The translations under genes were made by a program, and so were the position numbers. From Wagnerdoeblera intermedia (GTDB lineage Bacteria > Pseudomonadota > Alphaproteobacteria > Rhodobacterales > Rhodobacteraceae): DNA of 64,000 bases. The stretch is taken from the NCBI RefSeq assembly GCF_042647465.1, contig NZ_JBHRVN010000004.1. The stretch is one strand, 5' to 3'. Under the pieces are notes generated by a model, which did not search any database, was not told the DNA's origin, and saw nothing but the letters and a program-made list of their open reading frames with translations. Shown here in pieces: positions 54,305 to 63,118 of the stretch (position 1 is its first letter; each line of letters starts with the position of its first letter).

Positions 54305-55093
54305 ATGAGCGACTGGCTGGGACTGGCGGGAAAGACCGTGGCTGTCACCGGAGCATTGGGCGGCCTTGGCCGTGCCATCACGCGGGCGTTTCTGGAGGCG
54401 GGCTGTCAGGTTCTGCTGATCGACCGCGCGCCTGCCGATGAAACGGCTGCCATGGCGGAATTTGCCGGGCTGAAGGTGCGCTTTGCTGCCGCGGATGTCA
54501 GCGACCGGGTCTCGTTGGAAACGGCTTTTGCCCTTGGGCGCGAGGCGTTTGGCGCGGTGGATCTGCTGGTCAATAACGCGGCCATGTCGAACCCTGCGCC
54601 GCTGAAGGCGCTGGAGCCTGCAGCCTTTGAGCGGCAGATGCAGGTCAATGTCGGCGGCTATCTGCTCTGTGCGCAGGTCTATCTGGCGCAGCGACCGGAA
54701 GGCGCGGGCTCGATCGTGAATATCGCCTCAATCGCCGGGCGCAATGCGCAACTCAATTCGGGCGGCTATGCCACCGGGAAGGCTGCGATCCTGATGCTGA
54801 GCCAGCAGATGGCGTTGGAATGGGGGCCGGAGGGCGTGCGGGTGAACTCGGTGAGCCCCGGGCTTTTTGTGACGCCGCTCACGAAGCATTTTTATCAAGA
54901 TCCGGCAGACCGCAAACGCCGCGAAGACGTGGTGCCGCTGCGCCGGGTGGGCGATCCGAAAGATCTGGCCGATGCGGTGGTTTATCTCTCCTCCGCCCGG
55001 GCGGCCTATGTGAACGGGGCTGAGATCATCGTGGACGGCGGCTTTTCGCAGACGCTGATGAGCCATATCCCGCGCCCCTACCACAAAGGGTGA
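54305..55093 (+). CDS. SDR family oxidoreductase
   Basis: 262 aa. Cofactor motif VTGALGGLGRAITRAFL, LLVNNAAMSNP, and active-site YATGKAAILMLSQQ; ends with the SDR tail NGAEIIVDGGFSQTL. ATG at 54305 follows GGGAGGATC. About 100 nt after kdsB and possibly in the same transcript; substrate unknown, so a link to Kdo or nonulosonate chemistry is only positional. Confidence 0.9.
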   Translation: MSDWLGLAGKTVAVTGALGGLGRAITRAFLEAGCQVLLIDRAPADETAAMAEFAGLKVRFAAADVSDRVSLETAFALGREAFGAVDLLVNNAAMSNPAPLKALEPAAFERQMQVNVGGYLLCAQVYLAQRPEGAGSIVNIASIAGRNAQLNSGGYATGKAAILMLSQQMALEWGPEGVRVNSVSPGLFVTPLTKHFYQDPADRKRREDVVPLRRVGDPKDLADAVVYLSSARAAYVNGAEIIVDGGFSQTLMSHIPRPYHKG

Positions 55094-55125
55094 GCCTGGC
55101 GGCAGGCGCCGGGGGCTGACGGCCC

Positions 55126-55160
55126 CCGGACCCCCGTGAGTATTTTTGAAAAAGCCAAAG
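55126..55160. repeat. Dispersed intergenic repeat, copy 3
   Basis: CCCCCGTGAGTATTTTT followed by GAAAAAGCCAAAG, just after the SDR gene. Related to copies at 10691 and 40521; like copy 1 it flows into an AAAGCCGC hairpin. Confidence 0.6.
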
Positions 55161-55185
55161 CCGCAGGCGGGATCTGCGGCTTTTG
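55157..55185 (+). terminator. Terminator after SDR gene
   Basis: 10-bp stem AAAGCCGCAG/CTGCGGCTTT (55157-55166 and 55174-55183) followed by TTTGTTTG. Confidence 0.75.
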
Positions 55186-55206
55186 TTTGTCTGAGACGCG
55201 GACAGC

Positions 55207-55237
55207 ACAAAGCCGCGCCGGGGAGGGCGCGGCTTTG
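55207..55237 (-). terminator. Hairpin after the Bug-type gene
   Basis: CAAAGCCGCGCC/GGCGCGGCTTTG stem with short loop, read on the minus strand after the gene at 55254; T-run is weak. Confidence 0.6.
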
Positions 55238-55253
55238 CGGAGGTCTGCCGGGA

Positions 55254-56225
55254 TCAGTCGAGTTTCAGGCCCCGGGCCTCGATGACGGCGCCGAACTGCT
55301 CTTTGTCAGCGGCAAGCTGGTCGTCCATGACGGAGGGCGCGCCGCCGACTTTGAACTGGCCGATTTTGTCGAGGAACTCGAGGGTCGAGGGCTGCTCGAG
55401 CACCTTGTCGAGGGCGGCGTTGATCTGGGTGACCAGCGCGTCATCCATGCCTTTGGGGGCGAAGATGCCGGTCCAGAAGGAGGTGGTGATCTGCGGATAG
55501 CCCAGCTCTTTGAAGGTCGGCACATCCGAGAGACGCTCCATGCGCTCATCGCGGGCGAGAGCGAGCATCTTCATGGTGCCGGCCTGGATCTGGCCGAGCA
55601 CGCCGAGCGGCGAGGAGACGGTGAAATCGACCTGGCCGCCGAGGATGTCGCGGACCTCTTCCGAGGTGGCTTTGTAGGAGACTTCGGTCAGTTTGAAGCC
55701 AAATTCCTGCTGCAGGATCGCGCCGAAGACCTGGCTGAGCGAGCCGGGGCCGAAGGTGCCGAAGCGCAGGGGTTTCTCGCTCGATTTTGCGCGGGCCACA
55801 AACTCTTCGAAAGTGTTGAGGCCCGAAGAGGTCGGCACGGTGACGGCCAGCGGGCCGTTCGAGATATACGAGACCGATTTGAAGTCTTCGAGTTTGAAGG
55901 GCACGCTTTTGCGCATCAGCACGTTCAGCGAGAGCGGGCCGGTGCCGCCGACGAAGAGCGTGTTGTTGGGCTGTTTGCTGCCCGCCACATATTGCGCGCC
56001 GATGATGCCATTGGCACCCGGCTTGTTGTCGACGAGGAACGAGCGGCCAAGCTCTTTCGAGAGGCCGTCTGCGAGCACGCGCGAAATGCCGTCGATGCCG
56101 CTGCCGGCCGAATAGGGCACGATCAGCGTGATCGGATCGTTCGAGGCCAGCGCCATGCGCGAGGTGAGCGGCAGGGCGGCAAGCGCGGAGAGGCCACCCA
56201 GGATGGCGCGACGTTGAATATTCAT
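55254..56225 (-). CDS. Tripartite tricarboxylate transporter substrate-binding protein (Bug family)
   Basis: 323-aa periplasmic binding protein with a Tat-like or Sec signal (MNIQRRAILGGLSALAALPL, twin Arg at 5-6). Mature sequence shows Bug features: ITLIVPYSAGSGIDGISR, GANGIIGAQYVAGS, and the late SFWTGIFAPKGM. Binds carboxylates for TctAB-type permeases, but no tctA/tctB is adjacent, so it is an orphan binding protein, common for this family. Confidence 0.9.
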   Translation of the reverse strand: MNIQRRAILGGLSALAALPLTSRMALASNDPITLIVPYSAGSGIDGISRVLADGLSKELGRSFLVDNKPGANGIIGAQYVAGSKQPNNTLFVGGTGPLSLNVLMRKSVPFKLEDFKSVSYISNGPLAVTVPTSSGLNTFEEFVARAKSSEKPLRFGTFGPGSLSQVFGAILQQEFGFKLTEVSYKATSEEVRDILGGQVDFTVSSPLGVLGQIQAGTMKMLALARDERMERLSDVPTFKELGYPQITTSFWTGIFAPKGMDDALVTQINAALDKVLEQPSTLEFLDKIGQFKVGGAPSVMDDQLAADKEQFGAVIEARGLKLD

Positions 56226-56495
56226 GAGGGATCCTCCCAGATCTCAGTCCGGCGAGGTTATCGGGAGATTTCAAAGCGGTATAGCGACCGGATTGCAGAA
56301 CAGTCCTGCACCTCAGGTCATAAATCCCGCAGCGTGGAATTATTTCCCGCAAAATCCGGCGCGGAACCACAGGCGTTCCCCTTCAGCACCTGCGACGTGG
56401 GGTCACCTGTGGCTGCGGGTTGTGTCTCAGTCACGGAAATTTTTGCGCGGCGCAGGGTGAATTCTGCAGGAAAAAGCGGCAGGAGCGGCAGAGAG

Positions 56496-56521
56496 ACAGG
56501 CCCGGGTTGCCCCGGGCCTGT
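56496..56521. terminator. Hairpin after adenine deaminase
   Basis: 11-bp stem ACAGGCCCGGG/CCCGGGCCTGT with TTGC loop, in the 319-nt gap 56226-56544 that otherwise shows no gene. No T-run, so termination is likely but not certain. Confidence 0.5.
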
Positions 56522-56544
56522 CGGGGACCGAATCTTTATGCTGC

Positions 56545-58353
56545 TCAGGCCTCAAAGGTCGGCACGATGGCCATTTGCGGCACCGTCACGAGACCTTTGT
56601 CGGTGATGCGGATTTCCGGGATCACCGAGAGCGGGATCAGGTTGAAGCCCATATAGGGGATCGCGCAGCCCGCCTCTTCCCAGGCGGCTTTGAGGGCGCG
56701 GGTTTCCTCGGCCACCTCATGCACGCGCTTGTCGGACATCAGCCCCGCCACCGGCAGCGCCACGAAGGCTTTGACTTCACCGTCGCGCACCACGGCGATG
56801 CCGCCCTGATGTTTCTCAATCTCGGCCACGGCGAGTTGCATATCGGCCTCATTGAGGCCTGCCACGATGATGTTGTGGCTGTCATGGCCGACCGAGGAGG
56901 CCACCGCACCGGCCTTCAGGGTGAAGTCATGCAGGAAGCCATGGGCGATATTGCCGTCCGATTTACCGTGACGCTCAATCACGGCGACATGGGTGAGGCT
57001 GTGGGCGGCCAGGGTTTCGGCCCAGTCTTTGCCCGGGGTCACCGGCACTTTGCGGTGCGGCAGAGCGATGCCGGGCATCTCAATCCCGATGGCATTGACG
57101 GTGACCGGACCTGCGGGCAGCTCAGGCAGCAGTTTGCGGGCGGCGGGCAGTTTCACCGTCTGATAGGCGGCTTTGGGATAGGTATAGCGGCTCTCAAGGC
57201 AGTGATCGAGGAGCGGGGTGATTTTGCCGCCCTCGACCATCAGCTCACCGCCGTACCAGGTGTTCTGCACCTTCAGATCGTCGTTGAGCAGAATCACATC
57301 AGCGCGGCGGCCGCCGCCGAGTGCGCCGAAGTCGCCGTCCATGCCAAAGCGCGTCGCGCCATGCAGCGAGCCCATGGCCCAGGCGGTGGCGGGGGCCATG
57401 CCAAGGCGGATCGCCTCGCGCACGACCCAGTCCTGACCGAAGGTCAGCAGGTCATCGGCGTCGCGGTCATCGGTGCAGACGCAAAAGCGCTTGGGGGAGG
57501 CACCGTCTTTGGTGATCGCGCCAATGGCCTCAGCGATCGAGTTCCAGGGGGTGGAAGGATTGCCGCCGCGCAGGAAAACCCAGATGCCGGCATCAGCCAT
57601 ATCATTGGCGATGTCACGGTCGATCGCCTCATGGGTGTCAGTCACGCCGGAGGCCGCATAGCCCGGAATGAACTCACGACCATAGACGTGGCCCGAGACC
57701 GGGCGGCCACGCTTCAGGCTTTCGGCGATGATGGCATGGCTGCGCGGATCGCCCATGACGACCGGCACGAAATCCATCTTCTCGCCAAGGGCCACGGCCT
57801 CGGGCCAGGCATCAAAGAGCGCGCCGATTTTCTCGGGCGTCAGATCGCCGCCTGCGGTTTCCAGCTCGGGTGAGGTGGCGGGGACGGTCGAGGGCACGGT
57901 CAGGAAGATCGACATCGGCGCAAGGCGCGCGTCTTCGAGCATGGCTTCCACACCGGCCACATCCATGACGTTGCCGATCTCATGGCTGTCGCAGAAGATC
58001 GTGGTGGTGCCGTTCAGCAGCGCGCCTTCGGCATAGGCGCAGGCGGTGATCATCGAGCTTTCGATGTGGATATGCGGATCGACAAGACCCGGGGCGAGGA
58101 TGCCGCCCTTCGCGTCATAGACGGCATTCGGGGCGGGGGCGGCGCGATGCGCGCCGAGCTCTTTCACCGCCGCAATGCGGCCGCCCGAGAGCCAGATCTC
58201 TTTGGGGCCGGAAATACGGTCGGTATAGGTCGAAAGGATCCGCGCATCGGTGATGACCAGATCGGCCGCTGCGCGGCCACCGGCCACAGCAGCAAGCTGG
58301 CGGGTCATCTGCCAAAGAGGGGCGGTGGAAAAGCGGGTCACGGGACGCGTCAT
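56545..58353 (-). CDS. ade: Adenine deaminase
   Basis: 602-aa metal-dependent amidohydrolase converting adenine to hypoxanthine for purine salvage. The metal motif is in GLVDPHIHIESS; SHEIGNVMDVAGVEAML and HNIIVAGLNEADMQLA are Ade-specific. The N-terminal composite domain and C-terminal adenine-deaminase domain are complete. Monocistronic; divergent from nhaA across 228 nt. Confidence 0.94.
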   Translation of the reverse strand: MTRPVTRFSTAPLWQMTRQLAAVAGGRAAADLVITDARILSTYTDRISGPKEIWLSGGRIAAVKELGAHRAAPAPNAVYDAKGGILAPGLVDPHIHIESSMITACAYAEGALLNGTTTIFCDSHEIGNVMDVAGVEAMLEDARLAPMSIFLTVPSTVPATSPELETAGGDLTPEKIGALFDAWPEAVALGEKMDFVPVVMGDPRSHAIIAESLKRGRPVSGHVYGREFIPGYAASGVTDTHEAIDRDIANDMADAGIWVFLRGGNPSTPWNSIAEAIGAITKDGASPKRFCVCTDDRDADDLLTFGQDWVVREAIRLGMAPATAWAMGSLHGATRFGMDGDFGALGGGRRADVILLNDDLKVQNTWYGGELMVEGGKITPLLDHCLESRYTYPKAAYQTVKLPAARKLLPELPAGPVTVNAIGIEMPGIALPHRKVPVTPGKDWAETLAAHSLTHVAVIERHGKSDGNIAHGFLHDFTLKAGAVASSVGHDSHNIIVAGLNEADMQLAVAEIEKHQGGIAVVRDGEVKAFVALPVAGLMSDKRVHEVAEETRALKAAWEEAGCAIPYMGFNLIPLSVIPEIRITDKGLVTVPQMAIVPTFEA

Positions 58354-58469
58354 GGCTCTGCTCCGGTTCAGGCAATTACGACGCAGCCATACACCTCAGC
58401 GCGGCTTACGGACAGAGCGGGGCCCGGAGAAAATGCCCGAAGGGCCTCTCCTTCGAAAGATCCTCCCTT

Positions 58470-58556
58470 TGGTCAGAGGCGGAACGACGGAAGAGAGGCC
58501 CTTCTGCTGGCAGGCTTGATCTTGCCCGGTTCAGGCTGATCCGCTACCCGGGTGTC
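58470..58556 (+). ncRNA. Structured leader of nhaA, candidate riboswitch
   Basis: The 228-nt gap before nhaA contains a compact foldable block. Visible pairings: GCGGA (58479-58483) with TCCGC (58540-58544) enclosing the block; GAAG/CTTC (58490-58504); GGCA/TGCC (58509-58526); and CCCGG (58525-58529) with CCGGG (58548-58552), some mutually exclusive, as in a switching element. It ends ~15 nt before the AGGAGG of nhaA. nhaA-I and nhaA-II motif RNAs (Li+-type riboswitches) precede nhaA in proteobacteria; class membership needs a covariance search. Confidence 0.55.
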
Positions 58557-58581
58557 ACTGTTACATCCCGCAGGAGGCCGC

Positions 58582-59862
58582 GTGTACCGGATCTGGAATA
58601 TTATCACGACCTATTCGCTGATGCTGATCGGCGGTGCGGTCATTGCGCTGATCTGGGCCAATACGGCTCATGACAGCTATCACCATCTTGTCCACCTGGT
58701 CCTCTGGGACAACGCGCCGATCGGTGCGCCGAATTTCAGCGCTGAGGGGGTAATCACTCATCGCACACTGACCCTGCACTATCTGGTCAATGATCTGCTG
58801 ATGGCCTTCTTCTTCGCCATTGCGGCCAAAGAGGTCTGGGAGGCGATCATCCTGGACGAGGGTTCGCTGCGCGGCAAAAAGGCCCTGACGCCGCTGATTG
58901 CCACGGCGGGCGGCGTATTGGGCCCGGTGGCCGTCTATCTGGCCCTCGCGGCGATGATGGGGGCGGCAACCTTCTCGGCGGTGGCCGGTGGCTGGGCCGT
59001 GCCTACGGCGACGGATATCGCCTTTGCCTATCTGGTCGGGCGACTGGTTTTTGGTGCGGGCCATCCGGCAGTGGGCTTCCTGCTGCTCCTGGCCATTGCT
59101 GACGATGCGGTGGGTCTGATCATCCTTGCGCTCTTCTACCCCTCTGCCCCGCTGGCACCCGAATGGCTGCTGGTCTCTGCCGGAGCAGCGCTTGCGGTCT
59201 TCATGCTGGCCAACTGGCTGCCGCGTCGCCTGGACCGCGGCAACCAGGCGCGTCCCAACTCGACCTGGGTGCGTGAGAAGCTGAGCTTCTGGCCCTATGC
59301 CCTGGCCGGGGCCATCAGCTGGTACGCCTTTCAGGAAGCCGGTATTCACCCCGCGCTTGGTCTTTTGCCGGTGGTGGTGACCATCCCCCATGCCGACCGC
59401 GGCTTTGGCATCTTCGCAGAAGACGAAGCGCATCAGACCGATCTGCTCAACACCATCGAGCATGGCATCAAAGCCCCCGTGCAGGTGGTTTTGTTCCTCT
59501 TCGGGCTGCTCAATGCAGGGGTGGAGTTCTCGGCCATCGGCTCCCCGACCTGGATCGTTCTGCTGGCGCTGGTGATCGGCAAACCGCTGGGGATCACCTT
59601 CTTTGGCTGGCTGGCGGCCGTGCCGATGCGTCTCGGCCTGCCTGAGGGGATGCGTCTGAACGATCTGCCGGTTATGGGATTCGTTGCAGCGATCGGCTTC
59701 ACCGTGGCACTTTTCGTGGCCTCCGTCGCATTCGATGCCGAGGTTATGCTCGGCGATATCCCGGTGCAGGCCGCAGCGAAAATGGGCGCTCTTTTCTCCT
59801 TTGGCGCCGCCATTCTGGCCCTGATTGCAGGCCCGATCTTCGGCGTTCAGAAGAAGCACTGA
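58582..59862 (+). CDS. nhaA: Na+/H+ antiporter NhaA
   Basis: About 426 aa, twelve-helix inner-membrane antiporter exchanging Na+ or Li+ for protons. The ion-binding pair corresponds to LLLLAIADDAVGLIILALFY (DD), with the family segments GGWAVPTATDIAFA and GIHPALGLLPV. GTG at 58582 is preferred: AGGAGG precedes it and the upstream in-frame GTG at 58552 lies inside the structured leader. Confidence 0.94.
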   Translation: MYRIWNIITTYSLMLIGGAVIALIWANTAHDSYHHLVHLVLWDNAPIGAPNFSAEGVITHRTLTLHYLVNDLLMAFFFAIAAKEVWEAIILDEGSLRGKKALTPLIATAGGVLGPVAVYLALAAMMGAATFSAVAGGWAVPTATDIAFAYLVGRLVFGAGHPAVGFLLLLAIADDAVGLIILALFYPSAPLAPEWLLVSAGAALAVFMLANWLPRRLDRGNQARPNSTWVREKLSFWPYALAGAISWYAFQEAGIHPALGLLPVVVTIPHADRGFGIFAEDEAHQTDLLNTIEHGIKAPVQVVLFLFGLLNAGVEFSAIGSPTWIVLLALVIGKPLGITFFGWLAAVPMRLGLPEGMRLNDLPVMGFVAAIGFTVALFVASVAFDAEVMLGDIPVQAAAKMGALFSFGAAILALIAGPIFGVQKKH

Positions 59863-59895
59863 GACGGGCAGGTTTGTCTCAAACGACAAATTTCA

Positions 59896-59926
59896 AAGGC
59901 GCGGCAGCCGGTCTGCCGCGCCTTTT
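59896..59926 (+). terminator. Rho-independent terminator of nhaA
   Basis: 12-bp stem AAGGCGCGGCAG/CTGCCGCGCCTT with loop CCGGT and TTTTCTTT following. Confidence 0.9.
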
Positions 59927-60025
59927 CTTTGACCACTAGCAACGTGAGCGTCACGAGCGGGTCATCTTGCGGGTGAGCTCTGCGCGCCAGAGATAGTCGG
60001 CACGGACTTTCAGGAGAGGTTGCCG

Positions 60026-60505
60026 ATGGGCTTCGACGAGCCGAAGAGTACAGATAATGCCATGCATCAAGTCATGCATGAAGCCCGTGACTATCAGCGG
60101 ATCGAGGTGATCACCGGGCGCCGTCGCCGCCGTAACCGGACCGATGATGAGCGTGCGCAGATCGTGGCGGAGAGCGCGTTGCCGGGCGCGAACATCTCCG
60201 ACGTCGCGCGTCGCTGGGGCGTGCATCGTGGGCTGCTCACTGTCTGGCGGCGGGAGGCTGGCGTCAGCGGCAGCGCGGGCGGTCGCCGGAGGGTGACCCC
60301 TCCGCAGGGGCCGCTTCAATTCGTGCCGATCACTCTTACCGCGTCGGAAGCTCCGCTGCCCGCCGCGGCGCGGCGCCCGGAAGAGCCGGGCAGCACGGCC
60401 TGCGGCCGGATCGAGCTCGAGATCGGAGGGGGCCGCATGGTCCTGACCGGGCCCGTCGACCCCGTTGTTGTGACTGCGCTCGTCGCGGCGTTGCGCGCAC
60501 CATGA
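60026..60505 (+). CDS. IS66 accessory protein TnpA (Orf1)
   Basis: About 159 aa with a transposase_8-type helix-turn-helix (~35-75; RTDDERAQIVAESALPGANI, VARRWGVHRGLLTVWRREAG). Required for IS66 transposition, probably by binding ends. ATG at 60026 has CAGGAGAGG upstream; a TTG at 60020 is in frame. Confidence 0.88.
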   Translation: MGFDEPKSTDNAMHQVMHEARDYQRIEVITGRRRRRNRTDDERAQIVAESALPGANISDVARRWGVHRGLLTVWRREAGVSGSAGGRRRVTPPQGPLQFVPITLTASEAPLPAAARRPEEPGSTACGRIELEIGGGRMVLTGPVDPVVVTALVAALRAP

Positions 60506-60855
60506 TCCTGCCGACAGGTGGCATAAAAATCGTCGTCGCCACGACGCCGATCGACTTCCGGCGCGGCATCAACGGACTGGTAGCGATCGTCGCCAGCGCG
60601 CTCGCAGCCGACCCGTATTGCGGTGATGTCTTCATCTTCCGACCGCGCCGCGCCGACAGGTTGCGACTGATCTTTTGGGATGGCAGTGGCATGGTTCTGG
60701 CCACGAAGTGGCTTGAGGGTCGCCGGTTCGCCTGGCCTGGTCCCGGGGATGGTACGATGGTGCTGACGCGCGAGGAGTTCGGGTTGCTCCTGGCCGGCCT
60801 GGATTGGACGAAGGCTCGACGCCCAGCTGTCAAAAGGCCAGTATATATTGCCTGA
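60502..60855 (+). CDS. tnpB: IS66 accessory protein TnpB (Orf2)
   Basis: 117 aa, highly characteristic: TTPIDFRRGINGLVAIV, DVFIFRPRRADRLRLIFWDG and GRRFAWPGP. Overlaps tnpA by 4 nt. Function in transposition is known genetically but not biochemically. Confidence 0.94.
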   Translation: MILPTGGIKIVVATTPIDFRRGINGLVAIVASALAADPYCGDVFIFRPRRADRLRLIFWDGSGMVLATKWLEGRRFAWPGPGDGTMVLTREEFGLLLAGLDWTKARRPAVKRPVYIA

Positions 60856-60903
60856 ACTATCTGTATTTGTTTGAGTTTTGTCGCCCGCATGGTATAGTTT
60901 GCC

Positions 60904-62496
60904 ATGCAGGCTGACAGCACTTTGATCCCAACTGATGCGCCCGGTTTGACGCGGCTCGTGAAGGCCCTTCAGGCCGAGAATGCAGAGTTGCGCGTCTATG
61001 CCACCCTGCTGCGGATCATGATCTTCGGCGCCAAATCCGAGAAGCTTGCGACGCTTGATCCCACGCAGACTGCCCTCGATCTCGGGGACCTGGCGGATGT
61101 GCCTGCAGCTGCAAATGATGACGCCCCGACGACGCCAGAGGTGCGGGACGCGCCAAAGACCACCACGCCGCGCGCGGCGGCACGCAACATGGGGGCACTG
61201 CCGCGGCATCTGCCCCGCGTCGAGGTCGTCATCGAACCCGAAGACGCAGGCAATGCCTGCTGTGGCGCCCTGCGGGTGCGCATCGGCGAGGATGTCAGCG
61301 AAGCGCTGGATGTCGTGCCTGCGCGGCTGCGTGTCATCCGCACGATCCGTCCGAAGTATGCCTGCCGGCACTGCCAGGAGCGCGTCGTTCAAGCTGCGGC
61401 ACCTGCCCGGGTGATGTCTGGTGGCATGGTCAGCACGGCGCTGGTGGCCCATGTTGTGGCCGCAAAATTTGCATGGCACCTGCCGCTGTACCGGCAGACG
61501 CAGATCTTCGCCGGCCATGGCGTCCAGCTTGACCGCGGCACGCTGGGCGGCTGGATCGCACGCGCCGCCTGGTGGCTCAAGCCCCTGCATGAGCGGCTGC
61601 TGCGCTTCATCCAGGCGCAGCCGCGGGTATTTTGTGACGAGACACCTTTGCCCCGGCTCGCCCCCGGCCGAGGCCGAACCAAGGTGAGCCAGCTCTGGGC
61701 CTATGCCGTCGACGACCGGAACTGGCGGGGCCCCGCACCGCCAGCCGTGGCCTATGTCTACACCGAGGGACGCGGCGCGCAGGATCTTCTGGCGCATCTG
61801 GGCGGCTTTGCCGGCGTTCTCCAGGTAGATGGGTTTGGCGCTTACAAGACCGTGGCCAAGCAGCGTCGCAAGAGCAACGCCGCCCCGCTCGAGCTTGCCT
61901 TCTGCCTTGCTCATGCCCGGCGCAAGTTCGCGGACGTGTTCAAGACGACCCAGTCGCGGGCGGCGCTCGAGGTCCTGGGCCGGATCGCCAAGGTCTATGA
62001 GGTGGAGAAGCGTATCCGTGGCCTGAGCGATGTCGAGCGGCTGGCGGTGCGCAAGGCCGAGAGTGCAGCCTTGATGGATGATCTGAAGCGGCAGCTGACA
62101 GAGATCCGCGACGCCGTCGCGTCGCAGTCCTCGATTGGCAAGGCCGCGGCCTATACCTTGAAGCATTGGCAAGGACTGACTGTCTTCCTGCAGGACGGTC
62201 GGATCGAGGTGGACAGCAACATCGTCGAGCGCGCCATCAAGCCGGTATGCCTGACGAGAAAGAACGCACTTTTCGCCGGCTCTGCCAGCGGCGGCGAGAG
62301 CTGGGCTGTCTTGGCCTCGCTGGTCAACACCTGCAAGATGAACGACATTGACCCAGAGACCTGGCTCTCCGATGTGCTCGAGCGCATCGTCTCGGGGCGC
62401 ACCACGATCAACCGGCTCGATGAGCTTCTGCCCTGGACCTGGAAGGCGGCACGCCTGGCCAAGGCCAACGACACTCTGGAGGCGCAGGCTGCATGA
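60904..62496 (+). CDS. IS66 family transposase TnpC
   Basis: 530 aa. N-terminal leucine-zipper-like region, IS66 zinc-finger (CCGALRVRIGED, YACRHC), then the DDE core with first Asp in RVFCDETPLP, second in VLQVDGFGAYKT and Glu in DSNIVERAIKPVCLTRKN. C-terminal IS66_C domain with WLSDVLERI. Intact. Confidence 0.95.
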   Translation: MQADSTLIPTDAPGLTRLVKALQAENAELRVYATLLRIMIFGAKSEKLATLDPTQTALDLGDLADVPAAANDDAPTTPEVRDAPKTTTPRAAARNMGALPRHLPRVEVVIEPEDAGNACCGALRVRIGEDVSEALDVVPARLRVIRTIRPKYACRHCQERVVQAAAPARVMSGGMVSTALVAHVVAAKFAWHLPLYRQTQIFAGHGVQLDRGTLGGWIARAAWWLKPLHERLLRFIQAQPRVFCDETPLPRLAPGRGRTKVSQLWAYAVDDRNWRGPAPPAVAYVYTEGRGAQDLLAHLGGFAGVLQVDGFGAYKTVAKQRRKSNAAPLELAFCLAHARRKFADVFKTTQSRAALEVLGRIAKVYEVEKRIRGLSDVERLAVRKAESAALMDDLKRQLTEIRDAVASQSSIGKAAAYTLKHWQGLTVFLQDGRIEVDSNIVERAIKPVCLTRKNALFAGSASGGESWAVLASLVNTCKMNDIDPETWLSDVLERIVSGRTTINRLDELLPWTWKAARLAKANDTLEAQAA

Positions 62497-63053
62497 ACAC
62501 ATCCACCCCGACCAGTGCGCCGAAGCGGCTCATGCTCGACGAGAAGGACTTCTTCGACGTCCTGCGTGCGCAGCGCCCCAGTCCGCCCGCCACCGATCCG
62601 CAGACCTTGGATGGATACCTCACCGCGCTCATCATCGGGCCGCGCTTCATCGATCCTCGCCAATGGATCCCATCCTTTGTAGGCGAAGGTGCCCTCATGG
62701 CGCCTGAACACACGACCGAGGCCAAGGCGCTCCAGTCCCTGGTTGCGGCCTACAACACGATCTCCTCGGGGCTGGGCGACACGCCCGGGACCTGGCGTCC
62801 GCGGCTGGTTGCGCACGGCGGTGCGGCGGCTGCGCCCTACCTGTGGGCAGGTGGCTTCCTGCTCGGGACGAAGTTCGCGCCCAGGCTCTGGAAACCGGTA
62901 TTGCAGGGCGCCGAGGGCGACCTGATAGGACCGATCAGAGAAATGGCCGACCCGCGTGCCAATCTTGATGCCGCCGCTGTCGCGAAGGTCGCCAAGGCCG
63001 TCGTCGCCATCCGCGCGCACTTCATGCCACGCAGGGCAAAGTCCTTCCGCTGA
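62493..63053 (+). CDS. UPF0149/YecA-family passenger protein in IS66
   Basis: 186 aa, overlapping tnpC by 4 nt (ATGA) and inside the IS ends, so it moves with the element. LDGYLTALIIGP and the helical W-rich middle (WAGGFLLGTKFAPRLWKPVL) match the UPF0149 (YgfB/YecA) fold; the SEC-C tail is absent. Such proteins occur as fourth genes in some IS66 members; role unknown. Confidence 0.75.
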   Translation: MNTSTPTSAPKRLMLDEKDFFDVLRAQRPSPPATDPQTLDGYLTALIIGPRFIDPRQWIPSFVGEGALMAPEHTTEAKALQSLVAAYNTISSGLGDTPGTWRPRLVAHGGAAAAPYLWAGGFLLGTKFAPRLWKPVLQGAEGDLIGPIREMADPRANLDAAAVAKVAKAVVAIRAHFMPRRAKSFR

Positions 63054-63118
63054 GAGCGATCCGCCCGTCAAGGCAGGTCGACAGCGGCCAGCTCGTGACG
63101 CTCACCTAGCAACTGTGT

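Larger units (their letters stand above)
59944..63105 (+). mobile_element. IS66-family insertion sequence with passenger gene (3162 bp)
   Basis: Ends GTGAGCGTCACGAGC (left) and its inverse (right, ending 63105). A perfect 8-bp target duplication CTAGCAAC flanks it at 59936-59943 and 63106-63113, the length expected for IS66. It carries tnpA, tnpB, tnpC and a fourth ORF. Clean ends and duplication indicate a recent insertion. Confidence 0.95.

Noticed and set aside
60900..62496. IS66 transposase as pseudogene
   Set aside because: DDE residues, zinc-finger and C-terminal domain are all intact and the frame is uninterrupted.
60316..62502. 728-aa open frame antisense to the IS66 genes
   Set aside because: Opposite intact tnpB and tnpC; no homology seen.
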